Assembly: GCA_018063125.1 (NCBI GenBank)
Contig: JAGOQY010000002.1
Location: 3,981-43,704, forward strand
Direction of reading: 5' to 3'
Source of the DNA: Patescibacteria group bacterium
Lineage (GTDB): Bacteria > Patescibacteriota > Patescibacteriia > 2-12-FULL-60-25
DNA length: 39,724 nucleotides
Positions 7,785-15,856 of the stretch are shown here, piece after piece (position 1 is the first letter of the stretch; the number at the start of each line of letters is the position of its first letter). The notes beneath the pieces were generated by a model. It made no database searches. It saw only the letters and a list, made by a program, of their open reading frames with translations, and had not been told where the DNA came from. The translations under genes and the position numbers were made by a program.

Positions 7785-8138
7785 TTAGGAGGTGGCTTTC
7801 TGGACCTCCGGCAAACGGTTGATTTTGGAGGCGAGGATGAAATCGTTGTTCGAGAGGCCGCCGATGGCGTGGGTGGAGAGCTCGAGTTTGACCTTATTCC
7901 AGGCACAATGGATGTCGGGGTGATGGCCTTCAGATTCAGCGAGGGCACCGACGGCGTTGATAAAGCCGAGAGCTTCGTTGAAATCTTTGAAGGTGTATTC
8001 GTGGGAAATCGACTTGGCATCAGTGGCCAGATTCCAGCCGTTCACTTCGGCGGCAAGTTTGAGAGCTTCGTCGCGTTGGAGGGAGGGGACGCCGCCTTCG
8101 CAGGGGACGCATTTTTGTTCGTGGAGGGGTTTGTCCAT
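7785..8138 (-). CDS. Pterin-4a-carbinolamine dehydratase
   Basis: Predicted to dehydrate 4a-hydroxytetrahydropterin to the quinonoid dihydropterin; in bacteria lacking aromatic amino acid hydroxylases the family is also linked to folate or molybdopterin-related pterin recovery. The product (117 residues from this start) contains HEYTFKDF.EALGF, then AESEGHHPDIHCAWNKV, KLELSTHAIGGLS and ND..LASKIN, the whole PCD fold with its His-His-x-Asp motif. It begins KPLHEQKCVPCEGG, with a CxxC typical of PCD proteins. The frame stays open upstream to 8198, but this ATG is preferred because a -10 TATCCT lies 9 nt upstream. No pterin-dependent hydroxylase is in the window. Confidence 0.9.
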   Translation of the reverse strand: MDKPLHEQKCVPCEGGVPSLQRDEALKLAAEVNGWNLATDAKSISHEYTFKDFNEALGFINAVGALAESEGHHPDIHCAWNKVKLELSTHAIGGLSNNDFILASKINRLPEVQKATS

Positions 8139-8147
8139 ATCCTCTGC

Positions 8148-8176
8148 AGGATATCGCATGATACGCTGAAGACCAA
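8148..8176 (-). promoter_or_regulatory. Putative leaderless promoter of the pterin dehydratase gene
   Basis: Minus strand: -35 TTGGTC (8171-8176), 17-bp spacer, -10 TATCCT (8148-8153), 9 nt to the ATG at 8138. Back to back with the fecR-type promoter, only 11 bp apart. Confidence 0.5.
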
Positions 8177-8187
8177 CCGCTCTGACC

Positions 8188-8216
8188 TTGCCAAACACGA
8201 CTTTTTCTGCTATCTT
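8188..8216 (+). promoter_or_regulatory. Putative leaderless promoter of the FecR-Ig gene
   Basis: -35 TTGCCA (8188-8193), 17-bp spacer, -10 TATCTT (8211-8216), 8 nt to the ATG at 8225. No Shine-Dalgarno. Confidence 0.6.
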
Positions 8217-8224
8217 CCGTTCCT

Positions 8225-10180
8225 ATGAAACGTTTTCGCACCCCTCTTGTCATTGCTGCTGTCCTCGCCGTTTTGGGTGCAGGAATTGCGGGTTTTTGGT
8301 CGCTCGGTGTTGTGGCTTCCGAAGCTGTCCCACAGATTCGCGTGGAGACCATTACGGGCTCTGTGGAGATGCGTTCGGCGGGTGGCGACTGGCAGGTTGT
8401 CGGAACGTCTCGCGAGATCAAGATGGGAGACGAGATTCGAACTGGATCGGATGGCAAAGCGCACATCCGTTGGGGAGATCGTGGAGAGACGCGTTTGGAT
8501 CCGGGAACAACGTTGACCGTCGAAGAAGCTCCGGCAAGTGCGGAGCAGGTGACGAAGGTTGCGGTGCGTCTTCGTTTGGAATCTGGCCGTGCCTGGTCGC
8601 GTGTGTTGAAGCTGTTGGATGTCGACAGTGGATTTGAAGTTCGTACGGATGCGGTCGTCGCAACGGTTCGTGGAACATCTTTTGGAACAGTTGCTACGGC
8701 GGAAGGCGCGGAGCTTGCGGTGACGGAATCCGTGGTTGCGGCGATCCCGACATCGGGTGGAGATGAGACGCTTCTGCGTGACAACCAGTGGGGAAGTTTT
8801 GATGCCGCTGGCGCTCCGGTCATGATGCGCGATCTTTTGCCGTCGGATGAATGGGCGCAGGGAAACCGCGCATTGGATGCGGCATTTGATGAAGCGCTTC
8901 GCAAAGAAATTGATGAACGCTTGAAGAAGTTGGGATCGAACGGACCGGATTGGCTTGTGGATCTTTCAGAAGATCTTCACTACGCGCTCGCCTCGAATTC
9001 TGAAAAGCAGAATCTTGCCGCGGAATATCTTGGTCGTCGATTGGCACGTGCCATCGAATCTCCAGAGGATGCGGAACGGATTCTTTCGATTGATCCAAAG
9101 CTGTTGAACGTGGAAGGTCCGGCTCGTGAGCGGATGATTTCTGATTTGCGCTTGGCGTTGTTCCTGAACCAGTCTCGTCCGAACGCGCTCACGGATCGTC
9201 TTCGTGGACTCCTCACCGACTTGATTGTGGAAGAACCGACGGATGAAATGTATCTCGTGGGTCTGTTTATCGATGATGAAATTGATGCGTTTCTCTTGAA
9301 CCCACAGCCGGGTGAACGTGAACGATTGTTCGCGGAGATTCTGGCGTGGGAACAGACGTTTCCGCTGGATCTGAATTCTGCGGATGTTGATGGATTGCAT
9401 CGCAAGGCGCAGGCGCTTCGCCGACGTTTGGAAGTTCCGGTGGATGTTGTGCTGACCTCGGAAGAAGTTGAAGAACCGACGGAAGAAGTGACGGAACTGG
9501 AACCGACCAAACCAGGAACGCAGACGCCAAAGCCAGAAAAACCGCCCGTCACGAATCCGACGACGGAAGCGTGTACGCACGCCTCATTCACGATGTACGC
9601 AAATCCGTCTTCGGTGGCGGTGGGTGAATCGGCGACGCTTTCCATGTATGGTTCCTGTGCAAACGGAACAACAGACGCGTTGTCTGCCTCATTTGCACCA
9701 GCGGGATCTGGAGACGGTTCTGTCTCTGGAAACGTGTTCACTCCAGCGCGTGCTGGCACGATCACGTTGATCGGAACGGCGTATGAAAAGGGTGTGGCGA
9801 AAACCGCGAAAACAACGATCACTGTTCGCGCACAAACGCAGGGATCGAAATTGGAGGGAGTGACCGTGACGACACCTGGCCCGACGGCGCTTCTCGTGGG
9901 ACAGTCCGCGTCTCTCAATGCTCGAGCGTATTATGTGGATGGAACGTCTCAAGACGTGACCTACCAGTGTGTCTGGTCCACATCGAATGCGCGTCTTGCA
10001 ACGGTTTCGAATCAGCGTCTCTATACGGGAACGGGTGAAGGAACGGTGCAGGCGATCTGCTCTCACACAGAAAACGGAAAGACAGTGACGGGGAGTCTGA
10101 CATTTACGATCAAATACGACACGCCAGTTTCTACGGGCAAACCAAATCCGAACGGAGCTCCAACTTCATTTGTAAACTAA
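8225..10180 (+). CDS. FecR-domain surface protein with C-terminal Ig-like (BIG2) repeats
   Basis: A 651-residue exported protein. A signal anchor lies at residues 5-30. A FecR-like beta domain follows at about 36-170 (TGSVEMRSAGGDWQVV, MGDEIRTGSDGKAHIRWGD, VRGTSFG), the module that in other proteins senses envelope signals or binds polymers. The middle (about 200-400) is an acidic helical region without a recognised family. A Thr/Pro/Glu linker (about 415-445) leads to two Ig-like modules: SFTMYANPSSVAVGESATLSM... and GVTVTTPGPTALLVGQSASL..., the second a typical BIG2 domain with paired Cys. No partner sigma factor is nearby, so classical FecI/FecR signalling is unlikely; cell-surface adhesion or scaffold is a guess. 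metG begins 1 nt after its stop. Confidence 0.8.
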   Translation: MKRFRTPLVIAAVLAVLGAGIAGFWSLGVVASEAVPQIRVETITGSVEMRSAGGDWQVVGTSREIKMGDEIRTGSDGKAHIRWGDRGETRLDPGTTLTVEEAPASAEQVTKVAVRLRLESGRAWSRVLKLLDVDSGFEVRTDAVVATVRGTSFGTVATAEGAELAVTESVVAAIPTSGGDETLLRDNQWGSFDAAGAPVMMRDLLPSDEWAQGNRALDAAFDEALRKEIDERLKKLGSNGPDWLVDLSEDLHYALASNSEKQNLAAEYLGRRLARAIESPEDAERILSIDPKLLNVEGPARERMISDLRLALFLNQSRPNALTDRLRGLLTDLIVEEPTDEMYLVGLFIDDEIDAFLLNPQPGERERLFAEILAWEQTFPLDLNSADVDGLHRKAQALRRRLEVPVDVVLTSEEVEEPTEEVTELEPTKPGTQTPKPEKPPVTNPTTEACTHASFTMYANPSSVAVGESATLSMYGSCANGTTDALSASFAPAGSGDGSVSGNVFTPARAGTITLIGTAYEKGVAKTAKTTITVRAQTQGSKLEGVTVTTPGPTALLVGQSASLNARAYYVDGTSQDVTYQCVWSTSNARLATVSNQRLYTGTGEGTVQAICSHTENGKTVTGSLTFTIKYDTPVSTGKPNPNGAPTSFVN

Positions 10181-10181
10181 T

Positions 10182-11687
10182 ATGTCCAAGCGACGCTTCT
10201 ATCTCACGACTGCCATCGCGTATACGAACGCGTCGCCACATATCGGTTTTGCTCTCGAGTTGCTGTATGCCGATGTGATCGCTCGTGATCGTCGGTTGCG
10301 GGGAGACGAGGTGTTGTTTCTCACGGGTACGGACGAACACGGACAAAAGATCGCGGCGAAAGCGACAGATGCCGGAGAAACGCCGATTCAATTTACGGAT
10401 CATGTTTCTGCAGAGTTTCGCGATCTTGCTCAGCGTTTGAATATCACGAACGATGATTTTATTCGGACGACCGAAGCGCGACATCGAGTCGTCGTGGAAT
10501 CATTTTGGAAGCGGGTTTCAGACAACGGATGGATTTATAAAAAAGCGTATCAAGGGTTGTATTGCACGGGGTGTGAAGAATTTAAAACGGAGAAAGATCT
10601 TGTTGATGGAAAATGTCCGATCCACTTGATCGCGGTTCAGCCCGTGGAAGAGGAGAACTATTTCTTCAAGCTCTCCGCGTTTCGAGATCAGCTTCAAGCG
10701 CTCTATGCCGAACGACCGGATTTTGTGGTTCCGGCGCACAAGTTCAATGAAGCAAAAGGACTTGTCGAAGGCGGCCTCGAAGACATGAGTATCTCGCGTT
10801 CCACGGAACATCTCACGTGGGGGATTCCGGTACCGGGAGATTCTTCGCAGGTGATTTATGTCTGGTTTGATGCGCTCGTGAACTACCTCACCGCCGCAGG
10901 ATTTGAATCAGATGAAAAACGATTTGCGGAAACCTGGCCGGCGGATCTTCATGTGATCGGCAAAGAGATCAATCGATTTCATACCGTGCTCTGGCCTGCG
11001 ATGTTGATGGCGGCCGGAATCGAAGTTCCGCGTCGGATCGGTGTTCATGGATGGATTACCGTCGATGGACAGAAGATGTCGAAGTCGTTGGGAAACATCA
11101 TCGATCCAGAAGTGTTGCGTGAGAAATATGGAACAGAAGGCCTGCGCTATCTTTTGCTTCGCGAAGTGCCATTTTCTGGTGATGGAGATTATTCCGAAGA
11201 GCGTGCGATTGCGCGATATGATGCGGATCTCGCGAACAATCTCGGTAACCTCGTGTACCGCGTGACAAGCATGCTGGCGAAATATCGTGAGAGCATTGTC
11301 CCAGAACGCGTTGATGGCGTTTCTGCTCCGTGGGAATCGTTTCAGTCGTTTGTGGATGAATATAGATTTGATCAGGCGTTGGGTGTCACGTGGGAATATC
11401 TCGCCTCGGTGAACCAGATGATCGATCAGGATAAACCGTGGACACTCGCGAAAGAGGGGAAAGACGCGGAACTCTCTGCGGCGCTGTATCGCTATTTGGA
11501 AAGTATTCGCCAAGTCGGTTGGATGATCCGCGCATTTTTGCCAGAGACTTCGGAAAAGATTTTGACGACATTGGGTCAGGAGACGGACGGAAAAACGTAC
11601 AAAGATATTTCTTCGTGGGGTTTGCTTGAATCTGGAAAACAGATCGCATCCGCATCGCCGTTGTTTCCGCGAATCGAACAGGAATAA
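10182..11687 (+). CDS. metG: Methionyl-tRNA synthetase
   Basis: Charges tRNA-Met with methionine. At 501 residues it has the class I core and anticodon-binding domain but no C-terminal EMAP-type tRNA-binding domain, as in many short bacterial MetRS. The HIGH equivalent is PHIGF (residues 19-23), KMSKS is at 298-302, TGTDEHGQK near 48-56, and a single zinc knuckle CTGC...CPIH (Cys128, Cys131, Cys145, His148) is present. It starts 1 nt after the FecR-type gene and probably shares its transcript. It converges on a minus-strand gene, with one hairpin between the two. Confidence 0.97.
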   Translation: MSKRRFYLTTAIAYTNASPHIGFALELLYADVIARDRRLRGDEVLFLTGTDEHGQKIAAKATDAGETPIQFTDHVSAEFRDLAQRLNITNDDFIRTTEARHRVVVESFWKRVSDNGWIYKKAYQGLYCTGCEEFKTEKDLVDGKCPIHLIAVQPVEEENYFFKLSAFRDQLQALYAERPDFVVPAHKFNEAKGLVEGGLEDMSISRSTEHLTWGIPVPGDSSQVIYVWFDALVNYLTAAGFESDEKRFAETWPADLHVIGKEINRFHTVLWPAMLMAAGIEVPRRIGVHGWITVDGQKMSKSLGNIIDPEVLREKYGTEGLRYLLLREVPFSGDGDYSEERAIARYDADLANNLGNLVYRVTSMLAKYRESIVPERVDGVSAPWESFQSFVDEYRFDQALGVTWEYLASVNQMIDQDKPWTLAKEGKDAELSAALYRYLESIRQVGWMIRAFLPETSEKILTTLGQETDGKTYKDISSWGLLESGKQIASASPLFPRIEQE

Positions 11688-11729
11688 AAAACACGCCCGT
11701 CGCGGATCCAGAAGGATCCACAACGGGCG
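11686..11729 (-). terminator. Intrinsic terminator of the minus-strand Pro/Thr-rich gene
   Basis: On the minus strand the arms CGCCCGT / ACGGGCG enclose an inner GGATCC / GGATCC hairpin and are followed by TGTTTTTT. The A-run partly overlaps the metG stop codon. The outer stem is identical to the stem of the pyrB terminator at 22642. On the plus strand there is no T run. Confidence 0.75.
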
Positions 11730-11760
11730 CACGGTGATCTACAAGGAACTCGCATGAGCT

Positions 11761-12828
11761 CTACTGGCAGATCTTGCAGGAGGTGACGTCGACGACGGGC
11801 TTGTCCGGGAGCTGGCAGAAGCAGAAGAAGGGGTCGCCTTCTTTCCACTCCGGATTCTTCCGGTAGCTCTTCGGATCCGACTGGCCGAATACCTTGTTCA
11901 GGTTTTCGGACGTCATCGGAAGTCCGTTCTTGGGAATCACGACCGCGGACGTCATCGGTGGAACCGACGGCGTCGAGGTCGTTGGTGAGGCCGACGAGGC
12001 GTTGGGGAGCGGAATCGCTCCCGCAGACGTCGCATCGTTGCCGGTCAGGTCGTTTCGCAGGAGTGCGAAGGTGACCGCGCCCATGACGAGACCGATGCCG
12101 CCGATGGCAACCGCGATCTGCCACTTCGACGAGGTCTTCTTCGCCGGCTCCGCGAGGCTGACGGTCTCTGCCGGAGGGGGCTTGTACCCCTCGAACGGAT
12201 CCGGTTGAGCTTCGCGGCGTGCGCGAGAGGCGAGGGCCTCTTCGCGCGTCGGGACGACTTCCGGCGGGTTCGAATCGAACCGTGCCGGAGAAGACGTCGA
12301 GGGGGTCGCCGGGAGGTTGGCCGTCGTGATGGGCTTCGGAGAGTTCCTCCGCTTCCTGTCACGAACGACGTCGCTCGAGGTGACCGTCGTGTCTTCCGTC
12401 TGCTCCGCGTCTGCCGACGGCGCCGGACCGGTGAGCGTTTCCGCTTCGGCCTTGCGTCGCATGGCGTGCTCGTCATCGTCCGTCGGAGGCCGCAGTGCCG
12501 CCTCCAGATTCTGCCGAGCCGTGTTGAGCACGACCGGCTTCGGGGCTTCCACGACCGGCTCGGGGAGCACGATGGGGGTTGCGACCGGAATCAGCTCCAG
12601 AGCCGCCTCCACGCGCTTCGGTGTTTCCACCGGAGCGGAGGTCGTCTTGGGGACGATCTTCACGGTGGTCACCGATGTGGTGACGACCGCCGGAGGCGAG
12701 GCTTCCGACGAAGTCGGTTCCTCCACCGGAGTGGAGATCGCGACGATGGGCGGGGAGACGGTCTCAGGAACCGGTTTTCCGGACGAGATCCCGACTTCAC
12801 GCTTGATGGCGCTCTTCGGACTGGGCAC
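11761..12828 (-). CDS. Unrecognised single-TM protein, Pro/Thr-rich, with C-terminal Cys motif
   Basis: Function not recognised. The 355-residue product has a long low-complexity N-terminal region rich in Pro, Thr, Val and Ser (residues 1-230), one clear membrane segment (about 236-257, WQIAVAIGGIGLVMGAVTF), then an outer Ser/Thr/Pro stretch and a short tail with CFC...CKIC (Cys336, 338, 351, 354), which could bind a metal or form disulfides. By the positive-inside rule the N-terminal part (basic KKTSSK before the TM) is cytoplasmic. The start is GTG, overlapping by one base the stop of a 17-codon leader ORF. Codon use is clearly GC-richer (GTC, ACC, TCC, CCG) than neighbours. It has its own promoter and terminator. 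Confidence 0.7.
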   Translation of the reverse strand: MPSPKSAIKREVGISSGKPVPETVSPPIVAISTPVEEPTSSEASPPAVVTTSVTTVKIVPKTTSAPVETPKRVEAALELIPVATPIVLPEPVVEAPKPVVLNTARQNLEAALRPPTDDDEHAMRRKAEAETLTGPAPSADAEQTEDTTVTSSDVVRDRKRRNSPKPITTANLPATPSTSSPARFDSNPPEVVPTREEALASRARREAQPDPFEGYKPPPAETVSLAEPAKKTSSKWQIAVAIGGIGLVMGAVTFALLRNDLTGNDATSAGAIPLPNASSASPTTSTPSVPPMTSAVVIPKNGLPMTSENLNKVFGQSDPKSYRKNPEWKEGDPFFCFCQLPDKPVVDVTSCKICQ

Positions 12829-12881
12829 TAAGCCCTCACTTTCTGGGCTAAAGAGCCCGATCTGGTTGATTTGAGGAACAT
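12828..12881 (-). CDS. Possible 17-residue leader peptide (uORF)
   Basis: ATG at 12881 opens a 17-codon frame (MFLKSTRSGSLAQKVRA) whose TAG shares its G with the GTG start of the following gene (TAGTG). A GGAAGGA Shine-Dalgarno-like stretch lies 15 nt upstream, but it is inside the hairpin GAAGGA-TTC-TCCTTC. A second hairpin GGGCT-CTTT-AGCCC sits within the uORF. The overlap suggests translational coupling. There is no protein evidence, so it may be chance. Confidence 0.35.
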   Translation of the reverse strand: MFLKSTRSGSLAQKVRA

Positions 12882-12915
12882 GTACCCAGAAGGAGAATCC
12901 TTCCAGGAACGTATC

Positions 12916-12944
12916 TTTATATCAGAAAATGGGGTTTTTGTCAA
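12916..12944 (-). promoter_or_regulatory. Strong sigma70-type promoter of the Pro/Thr-rich gene
   Basis: Minus strand: consensus -35 TTGACA (12939-12944), 17-bp spacer, -10 TATAAA (12916-12921). A start near 12909 gives an approximately 80-nt leader that holds two hairpins and the uORF. The rest of the 12829-13068 gap (A/T-rich, about 12945-13045) shows nothing else I can support. Confidence 0.75.
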
Positions 12945-13048
12945 TCAGTAACTTTGCAGAAAAGTGTGGAAAATAAGCCAAATTACTTTTTCGCTCTATC
13001 AGGCCATTTTTTGAGATAAAAGGGTTTCCTGTCCTTCACAGTCGCGCT

Positions 13049-13054
13049 ATGATA
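13049..13054 (+). promoter_or_regulatory. Putative -10 box of gpmI
   Basis: CTATGATACT: TATGAT ends 14 nt before the ATG at 13069, so the transcript would have a leader of only about 7 nt. No clear -35. Confidence 0.4.
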
Positions 13055-13068
13055 CTTGCTACTTCACT

Positions 13069-14646
13069 ATGCCCCGGCCCAAGCCCGTCGTACTCATGGT
13101 TCTGGACGGTTTTGGCGTTGCCCCGCCGACCGAAGGGAATGCGGTTGCCGAGGCAAAAATGCCCAACTTTCGAAAGTACGTGGAAAGCTATCCCGCGATG
13201 ACGGTTTTGGCGTCCGGATCTGCCGTGGGGCTCTCTTGGGGAGAGATGGGGAACTCCGAAGTCGGTCACCTCACGATTGGAGCCGGGCGCATTTTTTTTC
13301 AGAGTCTTCCGCGTATCAACCTTTCGATTGAGAACGGAGAATTTTATACGAACAAAGCGTTTTTGGATGCGATCGCCCATGCCAAAAAGACGGGCGGAAA
13401 ACTGCATCTCATGGGATTAATTTCTCCGGGGAATGTTCACGCGAGTGACGCGCAGTGCAAAGAACTTTTGGAATTGTGTAAGCGAGAAAAATTTACCAAC
13501 GTGTTCGTGCACGCGTTTCTCGACGGACGCGATGCGATCTACAACAGCGGCGTGACATTCATCACAGAACTTGAGGCAAAGATGAAGGAGCTCAAAGTTG
13601 GTCAGATCGCGACGATCAGTGGGCGATATTTTGCGATGGATCGTGACAACCGTTGGGATCGTGTTGAGAAAGCGTACGTGGCGATGACGCAGGGACGTTC
13701 CGATACCGTCGCGACGTCTGCCGTCGATGCAATTAACGCGTACTACGCACAGAATATTTTTGATGAACAGATTCCGCCAACCGTGATCGCCAAAGGATCA
13801 AAACCAATCGGAACGATTGCGGATGGAGACTCGATGATTTTCTTTAACTTCCGTCCGGATCGTGCGCGTGAAATCACGAAAGCGTTTGCGTTGCCGACGT
13901 TTGATAAGTTTCAACGTGAGTTCATAAAAGATTTGTTTTTCGTGACCATGACGGAATACGAAAAAGATCTTCCCGTCACCGTCGCATATCCGCCGCTCTC
14001 GATTGATAACTGTCTCGCAAAAGTCGTCTCAGACGCTGGCATGAAGCAATTGCATATCGCGGAAACGGAAAAATATGCGCACGTCACGTTCTTTATGAAC
14101 GGAATGATTGAGCAGGAATTTCCTGGCGAAGATCGCATGATTATCCCAAGTCCGCGCGTTTCGACGTACGACAAAGCCCCAGAGATGAGCTCTGCGCAGA
14201 TTGCGGATTATGTGGTGCAGGAGATCGTGAAAAATACGTACGATCTCATCATCCTCAATTTTGCCAACCCCGATATGGTGGCGCACACCGGGGATGAAAA
14301 GGCGACGATTCTCGCGAATGAAGCCGTAGACACCGCCGTCGGAAAGATTGTGGACGCCGCGCTCGCCGTTGGTGGCGTGAGTATCATCACCGCGGATCAC
14401 GGAAATGCGGAGGAGGTCAAAAATATCATCACGAACGATTTGGACAAGGAGCATTCCACGAATCCAGTTCCGTTCATTGTTATCGGAAAACAGTTTGAAG
14501 GAATGCGCGCCCCTGTTGGGGATGTGACAGGTGGAGATCTTTCGATGACGACGCCCGTGGGGATGCTCGCAGATGTGGCACCAACGATTTTGAAACTGAT
14601 GGAAGTGGGACAGCCGCCGGAAATGACGGGGAAACCGTTGATCTAG
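13069..14646 (+). CDS. gpmI: 2,3-bisphosphoglycerate-independent phosphoglycerate mutase
   Basis: Interconverts 3- and 2-phosphoglycerate in glycolysis using two Mn ions and a phosphoserine. The 525-residue protein has the metal ligand Asp in VLDGFG (Asp13), the catalytic Ser63 in GEMGNSEVGH, FFNFRPDRAREI, and the C-terminal metal-binding NFANPDMVAHTGD and ITADHGNAEE motifs, so it should be active. The substrate-loop sequence usually read as VHSHEDH is VHASDAQ here, and FLDGRDTPPRS is FLDGRDAIYNS, which is unusual. It is followed by nth 1 nt after the stop. Confidence 0.96.
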   Translation: MPRPKPVVLMVLDGFGVAPPTEGNAVAEAKMPNFRKYVESYPAMTVLASGSAVGLSWGEMGNSEVGHLTIGAGRIFFQSLPRINLSIENGEFYTNKAFLDAIAHAKKTGGKLHLMGLISPGNVHASDAQCKELLELCKREKFTNVFVHAFLDGRDAIYNSGVTFITELEAKMKELKVGQIATISGRYFAMDRDNRWDRVEKAYVAMTQGRSDTVATSAVDAINAYYAQNIFDEQIPPTVIAKGSKPIGTIADGDSMIFFNFRPDRAREITKAFALPTFDKFQREFIKDLFFVTMTEYEKDLPVTVAYPPLSIDNCLAKVVSDAGMKQLHIAETEKYAHVTFFMNGMIEQEFPGEDRMIIPSPRVSTYDKAPEMSSAQIADYVVQEIVKNTYDLIILNFANPDMVAHTGDEKATILANEAVDTAVGKIVDAALAVGGVSIITADHGNAEEVKNIITNDLDKEHSTNPVPFIVIGKQFEGMRAPVGDVTGGDLSMTTPVGMLADVAPTILKLMEVGQPPEMTGKPLI

Positions 14647-14647
14647 T

Positions 14648-15289
14648 ATGCCGGTTTCGTCGGCTGCAAAGATTGTTCAAAACCTTGGAAAATATTACAC
14701 GGCGAAGGCGGACATGGATTTGGGAAATCCGAAAGATACGTTGTTGGGTGTTTTGATGTCGGCGCAGACAACCGATAAACAAGTGTTGAAGATTTTTCCG
14801 GCATTTAAGAAACGGTTTCCGACATTTCGGTCGCTCGCAAAAAGTTCGCCGCAAGAAATCGGAACGTACATCAAGTCGCTCAATCTCTACAACTCAAAAG
14901 CCAAAGCGATTCATGGACTCGCGAACATCATCGTCACAAAGCATAAAGGAAAAGTTCCGGGGACGATGGAGGAGCTGATTGAGCTTCCAGGCGTTGGACG
15001 AAAGACCGCGAACTGCGTGCTCTCGCATGTGTTTGGTGAAGCGACGGTGTGTGTGGATACGCATGTCTTTCGTATCGCGCATCGGCTCGGATGGTCGAGG
15101 CGGAATACGCCGGAGAAAGTGGAGGAGGATATTCAAAAGGTGCTTCCGAAGAATCTGTGGAGTGAAACGAACCGAACGTTTGTGCAGTTTGGGCGCGATA
15201 TCTGCAAGGCGGGAACTCCGCAGTGTTGGAAATGTCCCGTCGCAAAATGGTGTCCGTATCAGCCAAAGACAGCGGCTCCGCAAAAATGA
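14648..15289 (+). CDS. nth: Endonuclease III (DNA glycosylase/AP lyase)
   Basis: Removes oxidised pyrimidines and cleaves the abasic site in base-excision repair. At 213 residues it is of normal length. The helix-hairpin-helix LPGVGRKTA carries the catalytic Lys119, and Asp137 lies in VDTHVFRIAHRLG. The 4Fe-4S loop is intact: Cys186-x6-Cys193-x2-Cys196-x5-Cys202. It starts immediately after gpmI (ATG 1 nt from the stop), so it is probably in that transcript. Confidence 0.97.
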   Translation: MPVSSAAKIVQNLGKYYTAKADMDLGNPKDTLLGVLMSAQTTDKQVLKIFPAFKKRFPTFRSLAKSSPQEIGTYIKSLNLYNSKAKAIHGLANIIVTKHKGKVPGTMEELIELPGVGRKTANCVLSHVFGEATVCVDTHVFRIAHRLGWSRRNTPEKVEEDIQKVLPKNLWSETNRTFVQFGRDICKAGTPQCWKCPVAKWCPYQPKTAAPQK

Positions 15290-15301
15290 TACCCTGCGTT
15301 C

Positions 15302-15856
15302 ATGCCGTTTGAGTTGTTGTATTTGCAGGGGATCCAACAGGTGGTTTTTGCTACGCCGTGGATGATCGCGTTCATGATTTTTTTGGCGCGATGGTTGATT
15401 CTCGCAAATGTCTTTATTGCACTTTCGTTGATTCTGACGAAACGCCCGCTCGCAAAACGCATTGTCGCAGAAGCGATCTGGTCCGCACTCGTCGCACTTC
15501 TTCTCACGAAATTGATCGGAACCGTGATCGGGCGTGATCGTCCGTTTCTCGCGACCGAAGAGTTGATCCTTTTAATTCCTCCTCCATTTAACACCTCGTT
15601 TCCTTCTGGACACACGGCAACCGCATCGGCGATGGCGTTTGCGTTTCTTGCGGGTAGACGAACGGCGGGGCTCATCTCTTTTGTCGTTGCGGCATTCGTC
15701 GCGTTTGGACGCATGGCGGTTGGAGTCCACTATCCTTCAGACATTGTGGGTGGAATCCTTGTCGGAGGTTTTTCATTCTTGATCATTCATCTCATCTCAA
15801 AACGTCTCCGGAGTCGTGATCTGAATGCGGCCGCTGAACGTCATCATCATGTATGA
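15302..15856 (+). CDS. PAP2-family membrane phosphatase (probable undecaprenyl-diphosphatase)
   Basis: Predicted to dephosphorylate a lipid diphosphate at the outer face of the membrane, most likely undecaprenyl diphosphate recycling for peptidoglycan synthesis (BcrC-like). The 184 residues contain several hydrophobic segments and all three PAP2 signatures: K70-x6-x3-RP (IGRDRP, 77-81), PSGH (101-104) and R137-x5-H143-x3-D147 (GVHYPSD). The next gene, mltG, overlaps its stop by 4 nt (ATGA), so the two peptidoglycan-related genes are translationally coupled. The gap before it is 12 nt and contains TACCCT, a weak -10 candidate ending 6 nt before the ATG. Confidence 0.88.
   Translation: MPFELLYLQGIQQVVFATPWMIAFMIFLARWLILANVFIALSLILTKRPLAKRIVAEAIWSALVALLLTKLIGTVIGRDRPFLATEELILLIPPPFNTSFPSGHTATASAMAFAFLAGRRTAGLISFVVAAFVAFGRMAVGVHYPSDIVGGILVGGFSFLIIHLISKRLRSRDLNAAAERHHHV

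Noticed and set aside
7626-8228. Plus-strand frame across tRNA-Asp and the pterin dehydratase
   Set aside because: It starts in the antisense of the tRNA (GAKGFEPSIF is the usual antisense-tRNA translation) and lies opposite a clear dehydratase gene.
8980-9918. Minus-strand frame of 312 residues inside the FecR-Ig gene
   Set aside because: The plus frame has recognisable domains, signal peptide and a promoter; the minus frame has none.
12205-12874. Plus-strand Arg/Gly- and Ser/Thr-rich frames opposite the minus gene at 11761
   Set aside because: Antisense of Pro/Thr-rich codons; no start signal and no family match by eye.
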